Shown: positions 1 through 8,374 of the stretch, piece by piece
How positions within the stretch are numbered: position 1 is the stretch's first letter
Layout: every line of letters begins with the position of its first letter
From: Candidatus Gastranaerophilales bacterium
Lineage (GTDB): Bacteria > Cyanobacteriota > Vampirovibrionia > Gastranaerophilales > Gastranaerophilaceae
Reading direction: 5' to 3'
DNA length: 64,000 bases
NCBI GenBank assembly: GCA_910587375.1
Contig: CAJULR010000022.1
Coordinates: forward strand, 62,001-126,000
Notes under the pieces: model-generated
The model's input: only the letters and a program-made list of their open reading frames with translations
Databases searched by the model: none
What the model was told of the DNA's origin: nothing
Position numbers and translations under genes: made by a program

Positions 1-685
1 TTCAAGGCTTGTGGCCAAAAAAGATGAGGATGGTGTGCGTCATTACTTCCAAAAGGGGGTTGGCACACTTATATTTGTCGGAACTTACCTAATGACAGCG
101 ATTTTTGTCGTTCGAACCGACGCAATCCGCTTGGCGCTTCAAAGAGGGGCTTTTGATAATGAGGCAACAATTGTCGTGTCTGAAATCCTTTTCTATATCA
201 CACTTTCAATCATTCCATATGTCTTTAGGGACAGTGCCACAAGGCTTTTCTACTCTTTTAATGACTCAAAAACACCGTTTTTAATAGCTATGGCTTGCAT
301 TGTTTTAAAATGCGTTCTAAATATAATTTTAGTGAAACCCCTTGGTATTAACGGGATTGCCCTTTCTACAACCCTTGTAACCCTATTTAACGCTGTAAGT
401 TTGGGGATTTTACTCCGCAAAAAAATACAAATTGGCTATACAAGGCTGTTAAAAAATGTCTATAAGATAATAATATCGGGAACTTTGGCCTTTTTATCAG
501 GCTATTTTGTGAGTGAAATTTTTGACAAATTTGTTGCCTGGGGTTTTGTGGCAGGGGTGATAAAACTTGTTATTATAGGGCTTGTAATGCTTGTTGTATA
601 TGGGCTTTGCGCCTGGTTTACAAAAATTGAATATTTGAATGATTTAATTGAACGGGTGAAAAACCGCGGGAAAGTTGAAGCATAG
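1..685 (+). CDS. murJ: Lipid II flippase MurJ, C-terminal part (gene begins before the window)
   Basis: The frame is open from the window's left edge, so the start is missing; an internal GTG at 11 is not the true start. About 227 residues remain of a family that is usually near 500. The fragment has six or so hydrophobic segments separated by short loops. It contains the MurJ/MVF pattern LQRGAF near residue 33 of the fragment and a YSFNDSKTP loop, both typical of the second half of MurJ. Known family role: flips lipid-linked peptidoglycan precursor across the inner membrane. tsaC follows 17 bases downstream on the same strand, so the two are probably cotranscribed. Identification is fairly secure; other MOP-superfamily exporters are less likely because of the RGAF signature. 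Confidence 0.85.
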   Translation, partial: SRLVAKKDEDGVRHYFQKGVGTLIFVGTYLMTAIFVVRTDAIRLALQRGAFDNEATIVVSEILFYITLSIIPYVFRDSATRLFYSFNDSKTPFLIAMACIVLKCVLNIILVKPLGINGIALSTTLVTLFNAVSLGILLRKKIQIGYTRLLKNVYKIIISGTLAFLSGYFVSEIFDKFVAWGFVAGVIKLVIIGLVMLVVYGLCAWFTKIEYLNDLIERVKNRGKVEA

Positions 686-702
686 GAAAACGGGGCTAAA
701 AA

Positions 703-1317
703 GTGGACTTGACGGATTTTGACGGTAAATTATCAAAAGGCGAAATTTTAGGCTTTGAAACAGACACTGTCTGGGGTTTGGGGTGTTTGCCGAATGACGG
801 CACCGCTGTGGATAAAATTTATGAAATTAAGGGCAGGGACCGCTCCAAGCCTTTGATTTTAATGAGTAATAATCTTGAAAGTCTTTTGCCGTATGTTGTT
901 TCTGTGCCTGATTATGCTAAAAACCTTATGGATAGGCATTTTCCAGGGGCCTTAACTTTAATATTTGAAAAATCGGAACTCACTCCATTTTCTATAACAT
1001 CCGGCAAAAACACTGTGGGGATTAGAATTCCAGCCCATTCGGGATTTTGTGAAATTTGTTCTAAAATTGGGGATGAAAATGGGGGAAAATTGGGTGAAAC
1101 TTGGGGCGGGGTGCTTGCTACGACCTCTTTAAACCGCTCGAATGAGCCCCCCGTAAAGGATTACAAGGAGGCCATCAAAGAATTTGGCTATGAATTTGGA
1201 GACGGGGTAAAAATAATAAAACCTGAAAAACCTTGTAGCATAGGGGTTTCATCCACAGTGGTGCTCTGCACCGGCCCCGCGCCTGTTGTTTTAAGGCAAG
1301 GGAATGTGGAGATATAA
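703..1317 (+). CDS. tsaC: L-threonylcarbamoyladenylate synthase (YrdC/Sua5 domain)
   Basis: A 204-residue single-domain YrdC-like protein. It makes threonylcarbamoyl-AMP from threonine, bicarbonate and ATP, the first step of t6A37 tRNA modification in the cytoplasm. Visible family motifs are ETDTVWGLG near residue 19, the KGRDRSKPL nucleotide-binding stretch near 43, PGALTLIF near 80, and the STVV motif near the C-terminus. The start is GTG at 703, preceded by a purine-rich GGGG at a workable distance. The length matches short TsaC proteins and lacks the extra Sua5 domain. It lies just after murJ and is convergent with enolase. Confidence 0.88.
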   Translation: MDLTDFDGKLSKGEILGFETDTVWGLGCLPNDGTAVDKIYEIKGRDRSKPLILMSNNLESLLPYVVSVPDYAKNLMDRHFPGALTLIFEKSELTPFSITSGKNTVGIRIPAHSGFCEICSKIGDENGGKLGETWGGVLATTSLNRSNEPPVKDYKEAIKEFGYEFGDGVKIIKPEKPCSIGVSSTVVLCTGPAPVVLRQGNVEI

Positions 1318-1361
1318 CATTTATTAAAATTTAATTTTTAAAGCTCTTTTATTTCAGAGTT

Positions 1362-2744
1362 TTATTCCATACAACCGCCGTTGCAGCCGCCATTGAACGG
1401 TTTTCTTGCGCAGCCGCCTGTGCAGCCTGCGTTTTTTGTATGTGTTTGTCCTTTAAACCCTTTGATACCGAGGTATTTTGCCCCAAGTCCAAGTTCTTCT
1501 TCAATTCTAATTAATCTGTTGTATTTTGCAATTCGCTCGGAACGGCTCATAGAGCCAGTTTTAATCTGTCCTGCGTTTGTTCCGACCGCTAAATCTGCAA
1601 TGAAGGTGTCCTCTGTTTCGCCTGACCTGTGGGAAATTATGGTTGAATATCCTGCTTCATGCGCCATATTTATAGCGTCTAAGGTTTCAGAAAGTGTTCC
1701 TATTTGGTTTGGCTTTATTAATATTGAATTGGCTAAACCCCTTTGTATACCTTGGTTTAGCAGGTATGTATTTGTCACAAATAAATCATCCCCAACAAGC
1801 TGGCAACCGCCGTGCGCTCCGTATAATTTTCCGGATAGCCTTTCTGTGAGCATTTTCCAGCCCTCATAATCATTTTCTGCCATCCCGTCTTCAATTGAAA
1901 TTATCGGGTATTTTTCTGTTAATTCAGCCAGAAAATCGACCATTTCAGCTTTTGAAAGGATTTTATTTTCTCCTTTAAGTTCATATTTTCCGTCTTTGTA
2001 AAATTCGCTCGAAGCCACATCCAGAGCGATTTTCACGCTTTCTATTGAATATCCAGCTTTTTTAATTGCCTCTAAAATTATTTTAAGAGCCTCTTCGTTG
2101 TTTTCTAAATTTGGCGCAAAGCCGCCTTCATCGCCAACAGAAGTTGCATAGCCTTTTTCTTTTAAAATTGTTTTTAAATTGTGAAAAACTTCAGAGCCGA
2201 TTCTTACGGCCTCCTGGAAATTCACGGCTCCTGCGGGGATTATCATAAATTCCTGAAAATCCACATTGTTATCTGCATGTGCGCCTCCGTTTATGATATT
2301 CATCATAGGGGTGGGCAAAGTTGTTGCGTTTATGCCTCCGATATATTGATATAATGGCAAATTCAAGGCAAGGGAGGACGCTTTTGCAACGGCCAAAGAT
2401 ACTGCTAAAATTGCGTTTGCGCCGAGTTTTGATTTATTTTCCGTGCCATCCAGGTTTAATAGTAAATTGTCTATTTCTCTTTGGTTAAAGGCATACTCAC
2501 CCTCCAAGGCAGGTGCTATGATTGAATTTACATTATCAACAGCTTGAAGCACGCCTTTTCCAAGATACATTGATTTTTCGTTGTCCCGAAGTTCAAGCGC
2601 CTCGTTTATTCCTGTGGAAGCGCCTGAAGGCACGGCAGCACGGCCGACAACGCCCGAAGATAATATGACATCCGCTTCAATTGTCGGGTTTCCCCTGGAA
2701 TCAATGATTTGGCGTGCTTTTATGTTTTCTATATATCCTGACAT
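1362..2744 (-). CDS. eno: Enolase with an unusual cysteine-rich C-terminal tail
   Basis: Converts 2-phosphoglycerate to phosphoenolpyruvate in glycolysis. I start it at 2744, where ATG opens MSGYIENIKARQI with a GAAAGG ribosome-binding site just upstream; a longer frame adds 20 unconserved residues. Family motifs present: DSRGNPT near 16, GGAHADNN, SVGDEGGFAP, SIEDGMAE, the KPNQIGT loop and SHRSGETED. The last 28 or so residues, after the usual end GIKGFKG, form a Cys/Gly-rich tail containing CTGGC, GGC and NGGC units (six cysteines) that canonical enolases lack. The tail might bind metal or form disulfides; that is inference. It is a single gene, convergent with tsaC. Confidence 0.95.
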   Translation of the reverse strand: MSGYIENIKARQIIDSRGNPTIEADVILSSGVVGRAAVPSGASTGINEALELRDNEKSMYLGKGVLQAVDNVNSIIAPALEGEYAFNQREIDNLLLNLDGTENKSKLGANAILAVSLAVAKASSLALNLPLYQYIGGINATTLPTPMMNIINGGAHADNNVDFQEFMIIPAGAVNFQEAVRIGSEVFHNLKTILKEKGYATSVGDEGGFAPNLENNEEALKIILEAIKKAGYSIESVKIALDVASSEFYKDGKYELKGENKILSKAEMVDFLAELTEKYPIISIEDGMAENDYEGWKMLTERLSGKLYGAHGGCQLVGDDLFVTNTYLLNQGIQRGLANSILIKPNQIGTLSETLDAINMAHEAGYSTIISHRSGETEDTFIADLAVGTNAGQIKTGSMSRSERIAKYNRLIRIEEELGLGAKYLGIKGFKGQTHTKNAGCTGGCARKPFNGGCNGGCME

Positions 2745-2923
2745 CTTTAAACCTTTCAAAAACTTTATATAACTTAATATTACACCTGTTGAAACACTTG
2801 TCACCCGTACGATTGGGTAAAATCCATCGGTGTTTAATATTTCTTAATATTTATGAGTGTTTCGGCGCAAAAATATTTTTGCAGGAGATTTAGAATAATA
2901 AAACTATAATGAGGAATTAATTT

Positions 2924-3538
2924 ATGAGAATAGCGCCTGTGGCACTTAACAATGTAAGCATTATGTCTTTTGAAAGAAAGAAGAGAGCGGCTTTTTCAAT
3001 TCCTGTGCAAGCGGAAGAAGACACCTTTTCAAGAAGAGAAGACACCTATACAAAAAGATATAAAGAGCTTTTAAGAGAGGCAAACAGGAAAATGCGTCTT
3101 GATGATGTACAAAAAACTTATATCAGTGCAAAAGATATTGAATTTTTAATGGAAATTAAAGATGATAAAAAGTTTAAAAGCCTTATAACAATGCCCGTAG
3201 CCGCTTCTGATAAAAATGATGAAGAATTTATCAACATATTTTTATTCACTGACGCAGACGCCACAAGAAAGCTTGCAAAAAGGCTAGGGGACAGAACTGC
3301 TTTGAAAAAGCTTCTTTCCCAAAAATATGGATATGGCGATAGAACCGTATTTTTTGCAATTGCGGAAAATGATGATGTGAAAAAGGCAAAAGCGCTTCAG
3401 GAAAATTTATCTGCCAAAGAATTTAAGAAATTTATGAGCGCAAAAGATTATTTATATGAAACTCCGTATTCTATTGCACAAGAAAAAGATGGGGCGCTGA
3501 AAGCCTTGCTGGACCCTATTTTTGCGAGTGAAACATAA
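2924..3538 (+). CDS. Uncharacterised 204-residue protein
   Basis: I do not recognise this gene. The start ATG at 2924 has a GAGGAATT ribosome-binding site eight bases upstream. The product is soluble and highly charged, rich in Lys, Asp and Glu, with no signal peptide or membrane segment. Residues 40-75 and 105-170 look helical. A repeated short theme, SAKD/SAKEF (residues about 66 and 163), recurs with intervening charged helices, which suggests a small helical-repeat protein. The stop is followed by an AT-rich gap and another small helical protein gene at 3643. No function can be given. Confidence 0.65.
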   Translation: MRIAPVALNNVSIMSFERKKRAAFSIPVQAEEDTFSRREDTYTKRYKELLREANRKMRLDDVQKTYISAKDIEFLMEIKDDKKFKSLITMPVAASDKNDEEFINIFLFTDADATRKLAKRLGDRTALKKLLSQKYGYGDRTVFFAIAENDDVKKAKALQENLSAKEFKKFMSAKDYLYETPYSIAQEKDGALKALLDPIFASET

Positions 3539-3642
3539 CTTAACATAAGATATAAAGATTGTATTAAAAAAAACGGTTTTCGATTTTTTTTACCTTATAA
3601 TTCTAAACAAGAAGAGAAGGACACCTTTAAAAAGGAGAAAAA

Positions 3643-3969
3643 ATGCAAGCTGTACTTACAAATAGTGTTAATGTTAATGCAGAGTATAATTTGGACCAAA
3701 CCCTTGAAAGATTGTTCAATGATTTGGATACGGCAGATAATATGACAAAAAACGCCATTGAAAATGACGTTGTGAAATTTGGTCGTGACGCTGCAGATTT
3801 TCTTGTAAATAAGGTGAGAACAGCAAAAGGCGCACAAAGAGGCGTTGCTGCGATGAGTTTAATTAGAATTGGTGAAGATTCAATTAAACCTTTAAAAGAA
3901 GCCGCAACAAAAGATATGAATTTTCAATGGGTTGCAAATTATTTAATCAGAGAAATTTCCGGAAGATAG
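3643..3969 (+). CDS. Small helical (HEAT-repeat-like) protein
   Basis: A 108-residue protein with an AAAAAGGAG ribosome-binding site before ATG 3643. Residues 50-105 read as two HEAT-like helical pairs: VKFGRDAADFLVNKV, then QRGVAAMSLIRIGEDSIKPL with the alternation of Ala/Ile and the conserved Asp that HEAT/armadillo repeats show. No signal peptide is visible. HEAT-like proteins usually mediate protein contacts; the partner here is unknown. The gene stands alone between two intergenic regions and precedes the SLH protein by 210 bases. The fold assignment comes from pattern only. Confidence 0.6.
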   Translation: MQAVLTNSVNVNAEYNLDQTLERLFNDLDTADNMTKNAIENDVVKFGRDAADFLVNKVRTAKGAQRGVAAMSLIRIGEDSIKPLKEAATKDMNFQWVANYLIREISGR

Positions 3970-4086
3970 GCTCATAGAAAGGCTTTAGATGGCATAAGCC
4001 AATAAAGTTTCTTGTCTTTTCGTCTAATAGTAAAAATTAAAATAAGCCGAATAAATAGTCATTTTTGGCAATGAAGATAGCTTAGC

Positions 4087-4137
4087 AAGAGTGCATAATT
4101 CAATCAAAAGATATGAAATATGCACTCTTTGCATTTT
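4087..4137 (+). terminator. Strong hairpin, probable terminator before the SLH gene
   Basis: AAGAGTGCATA at 4087-4097 pairs perfectly with TATGCACTCTT at 4119-4129, with a 21-base loop and then TTGCATTTTT. It lies 120 bases after the HEAT-like gene and 40 bases before the SLH gene's start. It could end the upstream transcript or structure the 5' leader of the SLH mRNA. Confidence 0.6.
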
Positions 4138-4179
4138 TAAAAAAGTAAAAAAGTTAATCTTTAATTTAAAGGAGGAAAG

Positions 4180-6201
4180 ATGACTATTAAAAAAATCGTA
4201 TTAACAGCAACGGCTGTAGCAACCATGTTTGCATTTACAGTGCCCGTGAGCTTTGCAGCATGTTCAACAGGGTCAGCATGCTCTATAGATTCTCTAAATC
4301 AGGTAAATCCGAGCACTGCAACATGTTCAAAATGCAAATCTTCAATGGATTCTTGCAAATGTAAAAAAAAGAGTTTTTTCAGAAACTATTTCAAAAGAAA
4401 CAAATGCAACCCATGCGAAACGGGAGCAGCAGCACCGTGCGACCCTTGCAAAGTGAAAAAAAATGATTGCGACCCTTGCAAGGTGAAAGAAAAATGTGAC
4501 CCATGCAACAAGCCAAAGTGCGATAAATGCTCTACAGGCGTAGGCTCAAGCTGTCTTAACCAAAGAACACACTCAAATATGCAAGTTTATGCATACCCGG
4601 GTGCAATTTATTCCCCTGCAAACGTAGCAGTTACAGGTGAAGCTACAAACAATTCAGTAGTTTCAGACCAAACAATCGCAGAAATTCCTATTACCCCCGG
4701 CGTTCGCCTTTCTGATGATTGTGTAACAGGTGCTGCAGCGCCGATTATCGACCCTGCATTACTTCCGCCTAAAGAAGACTGCTGCCCTGGAGCTGATGTA
4801 CAATCTCCAAATTCTATGCAGGCAATTTATAAAGAAATGGAAAAATGTGACACTTGTGCAACTTCTAAGAAAGACTGCGGTTGTGCAACAGGCGGCGCAA
4901 GCCACTTAGGCAGCCAAAGCTATCCTGACGTTCCTGATAGATACTGGGCTTCTGCTGATATCAACCGTTTAACAGACCAATGTATCGTTGTAGGGTATCC
5001 TGATGACTTGTTTAAACCTAATAAAAACGTAACAAGAGCCGAAATGGCAGCTATGGTTGTGAAAGGTTTCAACCTTGAATCTACCCAAATGACTGAAGCA
5101 GGAAACTTTGCCGATGTTCCTTACAGCCACTGGGCTCATGATTTCATTAACAAAGGCGTAAGCGCTGATATGCTTGCAGGTCACTCTTCAAATAAATTCT
5201 TACCGAATAACCACATTACAAGAGCGGAAGCTTTAACAATTATGTCTAAAGGCTTGAAATGTCCTATGGACAACTGTAAAGCCGAAGAAATCCTTGCTAA
5301 GTTCAGAGATGGTGCCCAAGTTCCAAACTGGGCAAGAGAATGTGTTGCAAAAGCAATTGACGTTGGTGCTCTTAAAGATTCAAAATCATCTGATTTAATC
5401 AGACCGAATGAAAATGCTACAAGGGCAGAAATTGCAACTATGCTTCAAAACACAAGAATTGCAGGCGGATATGACAAAAATGCTCCTGAAATGACCGCTA
5501 TGGGCCCTGCTAAGACAACTTATGTTGAAAAGGAAACCCCTGTTTGCATTCCTACTCTTGAACTTACAATGAAGGATCAGGTTAATGCTAAAAATGCTAA
5601 CGTTGGCGAACAATTTGCGGCAGAAACCACTCATGAAATTACAATTAACGGTGTAACATATCCTTGTGGAAGCCGTGTAAACGGTAAAATCACCGAAGTT
5701 ATAAGACCGTCTAAATGCAACCCGGGCGCAATCAAACTTTCATTCACTGAAATCGTTGGCTGCGACGGCTGCAAACAAATTCTTCCAAAACAAGTGTTAA
5801 CAGCTAAAGTTGAAAAATGTAAAGATGTTAACCCTGTTGTAAGATTAATCCAAATGCCATTCACATTTGTTGGGTCTACTTTAGGCCTTGCAGGACGTAC
5901 TGTTGGTGGTGCTGCGATTGGTTTAAGCAACGCTGTTGAAGGTTTGTTTGACCAAGTTGGTACAGGTACCGGCGAAATCCTTTCAGGACAATTTAAAGCC
6001 GGTGGCAGAAGCTATATTGACGGTATCAAGACAACAGTTAAAGCTCCTGTGGACATCGTAAGAACTGCAGCTGTAGGTACAGCAGGTTTATTCAACAACA
6101 CTGTTGATGAAGTAGCTTATGTAATTGACGGCGCAGGCAACAGAATCACAAGAGTGAACCCGAAAGATAAAATGACCATCGCCTTTGGCAACAACAAATA
6201 G
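4180..6201 (+). CDS. Secreted cysteine-rich SLH-domain surface protein
   Basis: A 673-residue exported protein. The signal peptide is residues 1-26 (charged start, hydrophobic core, cleavage after SFA). Residues 35-115 form a Cys-rich zone with repeated CDPCK units. About residues 245-420 hold three S-layer homology domains: YPDVPDRYWA, FADVPYSHWA, and a weaker VPNWARECV copy, each with a TRAE motif. The C-terminal third has a domain with paired cysteines (INGVTYPCGSR, CDGCKQ) and then an amphipathic glycine/alanine-rich end. SLH domains anchor proteins to secondary cell-wall polymers or, in cyanobacteria-like envelopes, link peptidoglycan to the outer membrane. The ribosome-binding site AAAGGAGGAAAG is near perfect, which suggests high expression. 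The exact job of the Cys-rich part is unknown. Confidence 0.85.
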   Translation: MTIKKIVLTATAVATMFAFTVPVSFAACSTGSACSIDSLNQVNPSTATCSKCKSSMDSCKCKKKSFFRNYFKRNKCNPCETGAAAPCDPCKVKKNDCDPCKVKEKCDPCNKPKCDKCSTGVGSSCLNQRTHSNMQVYAYPGAIYSPANVAVTGEATNNSVVSDQTIAEIPITPGVRLSDDCVTGAAAPIIDPALLPPKEDCCPGADVQSPNSMQAIYKEMEKCDTCATSKKDCGCATGGASHLGSQSYPDVPDRYWASADINRLTDQCIVVGYPDDLFKPNKNVTRAEMAAMVVKGFNLESTQMTEAGNFADVPYSHWAHDFINKGVSADMLAGHSSNKFLPNNHITRAEALTIMSKGLKCPMDNCKAEEILAKFRDGAQVPNWARECVAKAIDVGALKDSKSSDLIRPNENATRAEIATMLQNTRIAGGYDKNAPEMTAMGPAKTTYVEKETPVCIPTLELTMKDQVNAKNANVGEQFAAETTHEITINGVTYPCGSRVNGKITEVIRPSKCNPGAIKLSFTEIVGCDGCKQILPKQVLTAKVEKCKDVNPVVRLIQMPFTFVGSTLGLAGRTVGGAAIGLSNAVEGLFDQVGTGTGEILSGQFKAGGRSYIDGIKTTVKAPVDIVRTAAVGTAGLFNNTVDEVAYVIDGAGNRITRVNPKDKMTIAFGNNK

Positions 6202-6253
6202 TGCCATAGATGAAGTGGAAATTGCCTTATCTTTAAAGGTAACCGTAATAAAG

Positions 6254-6292
6254 ATAAAAAGGACAAGCGTAATAACTTGTCCTTTTTGTTTT
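6254..6292 (+). terminator. Rho-independent terminator after the SLH gene
   Basis: AAAAGGACAAG pairs with CTTGTCCTTTT around a short loop (CGTAATA) and continues into TTTTTGTTTT. It sits 55 bases after the SLH stop. Confidence 0.85.
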
Positions 6293-6350
6293 AAAAAGTT
6301 TGAATTGAAAAGCTTGAAACCCGGGTTAAAAAGTTTATTTGATATGGGAT

Positions 6351-6605
6351 TTAGCCTTGCATTAAATCATCGTAGTTTAAATTGTGAGCTCTTGCATAGT
6401 CAATAAAAAGAGCTTCTTTTTCAGATAATCTTTTTGTGAATTTTAAAACTTTGCTTTCGTCAATTGCTTTTCTGCCGCTGTTTTTGCGGGCTCCGCCCCA
6501 TTTGTATTTTTCTACTTCTTTTTGAACTTCTGCTTTTAACTCTGCTTGTTCTTCGGGTGTTAAGAGTTCTTTTATCAAATCATCATTTGTTTTTAGTCTT
6601 TTCAT
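6351..6605 (-). CDS. Putative antitoxin of a RelE-type pair
   Basis: An 84-residue protein whose start ATG overlaps the toxin stop by four bases. The centre carries KWGGARKNSGRK, a basic, glycine-rich stretch often seen in small antitoxins and DNA-binding proteins encoded next to RelE/HigB toxins. An N-terminal acidic helix (LTPEEQAELKAEVQKEVEKY) precedes it. By family analogy it would bind and neutralise the toxin and repress the operon. Toxin-first gene order resembles HigBA. Assigned mostly from context. Confidence 0.7.
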   Translation of the reverse strand: MKRLKTNDDLIKELLTPEEQAELKAEVQKEVEKYKWGGARKNSGRKAIDESKVLKFTKRLSEKEALFIDYARAHNLNYDDLMQG

Positions 6606-6925
6606 AAAATTTCATTCCTTATATATTTTTCTATATTTGACATCGCTTCAATTTTATATCTTTCGGGGGCTTTTTGTGTTTTCTTTAATACAACAAGACC
6701 GATTATTATAATACTGTTTTTATGGTACATAAAATAAATTCTGATTTTATCGCACTTCATTTCGAATAAACCTTGTTTGTTTAGCTGTCTGCAGTTTACA
6801 GCGTCTTTTCCGAGCTGTTCAAACAAGCTTACTGTGCGCAAGGTTCTTTTTAAATTTTGTTTATCAAGAGCTTTTAAATCTTCTTCAGCTTCTTTAGCGT
6901 ATCTTGCCTCAAAAAGTTTTCCCAT
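6602..6925 (-). CDS. RelE/ParE-superfamily toxin (Gp49/HigB-like)
   Basis: A 107-residue basic protein. I start it at ATG 6925 because AAAGGAT lies directly upstream; a longer frame adds 15 residues. Residues 1-35 (GKLFEARYAKEAEEDL..LDKQ) and the central pattern LFEMKCDKIRIYFMYHKNSIIIIGLVV match the phage-derived Gp49-like/RelE toxin fold: a basic strand followed by a hydrophobic strand and the LKKTQKAP loop. Family members cleave mRNA at the ribosome. The antitoxin gene follows with a four-base overlap, so the two are translationally coupled. Catalytic activity is not demonstrable here. Confidence 0.78.
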   Translation of the reverse strand: MGKLFEARYAKEAEEDLKALDKQNLKRTLRTVSLFEQLGKDAVNCRQLNKQGLFEMKCDKIRIYFMYHKNSIIIIGLVVLKKTQKAPERYKIEAMSNIEKYIRNEIL

Positions 6926-7003
6926 ATCCTTTATTATAACATCCAATTTGAAAAATGCAACGCATTTCAAGTTTGAATTGTTTTTAATTAAAGGAGGTGA
7001 AAA

Positions 7004-7483
7004 TTATCTCAAAAATGAAAGAAGGGTGATGTTTGGCATGGCAAAGTGAATCCATAGGGCGCAGACAACCCCAAGCAAAGAGCCCATAAACACTTCAAAA
7101 GGCGTGTGCCCTAAAAGTTCTTTTAAAACTTCATATGGTTTGGTTTGGTTTGTATGTTCAATTATTTCGCCCACAAGCCTGTTTAAAGTGGCTGCGGTTT
7201 TTCCTGCTGCGCGGCGAAGACCTGCTGCGTCTTGAAGCACAATTAGGGCAAAACCTAAGGCAATTGCAAAAGACACAGATGTAAAGCCTTCAACAAGGCC
7301 GACAGAAACAGAAAGGCTTATAACCCCTGCCGAATGAGAGCTTGGCATGCCGCCTGTTGTTGTAAAAATTTTAAAGTTCATTTTTTTGTGGGTTAAAAAG
7401 TAAAAAATAACCTTCAAAATTTGTGCAAAGCATGCACTTGCTATTCCTGTAAAAATTACCTCAAGTCCCGTATTATAAAACAC
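7004..7483 (-). CDS. Divergent PAP2 family membrane protein (DUF212/YuiD-like)
   Basis: A 159-residue integral membrane protein with about four hydrophobic segments. It carries the DUF212 signature GGMPSSHSA near residue 44, DAAGLRRAAGK near 85, and LKELLGHTPFEV near 122, all well conserved in this 'divergent PAP2' family that is widespread in cyanobacteria and Firmicutes. The SSH motif resembles the phosphatase motif of PAP2 enzymes, but an enzymatic role has not been settled for the family. It lies 9 bases after ispA on the same strand, the usual place in cyanobacteria-like genomes, so a role in isoprenoid or undecaprenyl-lipid metabolism is a reasonable inference. Confidence 0.85.
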   Translation of the reverse strand: MFYNTGLEVIFTGIASACFAQILKVIFYFLTHKKMNFKIFTTTGGMPSSHSAGVISLSVSVGLVEGFTSVSFAIALGFALIVLQDAAGLRRAAGKTAATLNRLVGEIIEHTNQTKPYEVLKELLGHTPFEVFMGSLLGVVCALWIHFAMPNITLLSFLR

Positions 7484-7492
7484 TTTTTTATC

Positions 7493-8374
7493 CTACTCCA
7501 GTGAATTAACGATTTTTTCCAATACTTCAGTTTTTATATTGTCTTTTTCAAGTATATCATAACATTCCTGAATTATGTTTTTTAATTTTTCTGTGGCTGT
7601 ATCAAGGCCAAAAATTGTTACATAGGTTGATTTGTTGGCATTTTCGTCTTTGCCCAGGGTTTTTCCCATAATGTCAGAGGTGCTTGTAACATCCAAAATA
7701 TCGTCTTTTATCTGAAAGGCTAAGCCAAATTTTTCGCCGAATTTTTCAATTGTATCAAGTTGGTCTTTATCTGCCCCGCCTAAAAGCGCGCCTGATATAA
7801 GAGAAAATTTAAAAAGAGCGCCTGTTTTATATTTGTGAATAAAGTTTAAGTGATGGGCGGAAATTTTTTCATTTCTGTTTTCCGCTTCTATGTCTGCCGT
7901 TTGTCCGCCGACAATGCCAAAGGCGCCTGCTGCAATTGAATATTGACGTAAAAGCTCTATTATTCTTTCAGATGGAATATTTTTCGGGGTTTTTTCGATG
8001 ATAATTTGGGGCCCAAAAGAAATTAAGGCGTCCCCTGCAAGGGTTGCGATGGCTTCGCCATAAACCTTGTGGTTAGAGGGTTTTCCGCGTCTTAAATCGT
8101 CATTGTCCATACAGGGAAGGTCGTCATGGATTAAACTTTGGGCATGGAGCATTTCAATGGCGCATGCTGTAGGAATTGCAGCTTTATAATCGCCTGAAAA
8201 TATTCTGCAAGCTTCAAGACAAAAAACTGCCCTAAGCCTTTTTCCGCCAAGGCATGTTGTATATTTCATAGATTCTATAACGTCTTTAAACAGCGTATAT
8301 TCAGGGTTTTGAAGCCTTTCATCAAAATATTTTTCAAGGCTTTCTTCAATTATTTTTTTATATTCACTAATCAT
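7493..8374 (-). CDS. ispA: Polyprenyl diphosphate synthase (farnesyl/geranylgeranyl type)
   Basis: Condenses isopentenyl diphosphate with allylic diphosphates, feeding undecaprenol, quinone and carotenoid-type lipids. I choose ATG 8374 because GGAG lies seven bases upstream; it overlaps the rsgA end by 8 bases. The 293-residue length is normal. The first Asp-rich motif is DDLPCMD (the DDxxxxD form of bacterial FPP synthases) followed by DDLRRGKP. The second is DDILD near residue 218. The KTGALF stretch sits between. It is translationally coupled to rsgA and followed by DUF212. Product chain length cannot be fixed from sequence by eye. Confidence 0.92.
   Translation of the reverse strand: MISEYKKIIEESLEKYFDERLQNPEYTLFKDVIESMKYTTCLGGKRLRAVFCLEACRIFSGDYKAAIPTACAIEMLHAQSLIHDDLPCMDNDDLRRGKPSNHKVYGEAIATLAGDALISFGPQIIIEKTPKNIPSERIIELLRQYSIAAGAFGIVGGQTADIEAENRNEKISAHHLNFIHKYKTGALFKFSLISGALLGGADKDQLDTIEKFGEKFGLAFQIKDDILDVTSTSDIMGKTLGKDENANKSTYVTIFGLDTATEKLKNIIQECYDILEKDNIKTEVLEKIVNSLE

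Noticed and set aside
1381..1869. A 162-codon plus-strand frame opposite enolase
   Set aside because: It lies wholly inside the enolase gene on the other strand and shows no protein family pattern.
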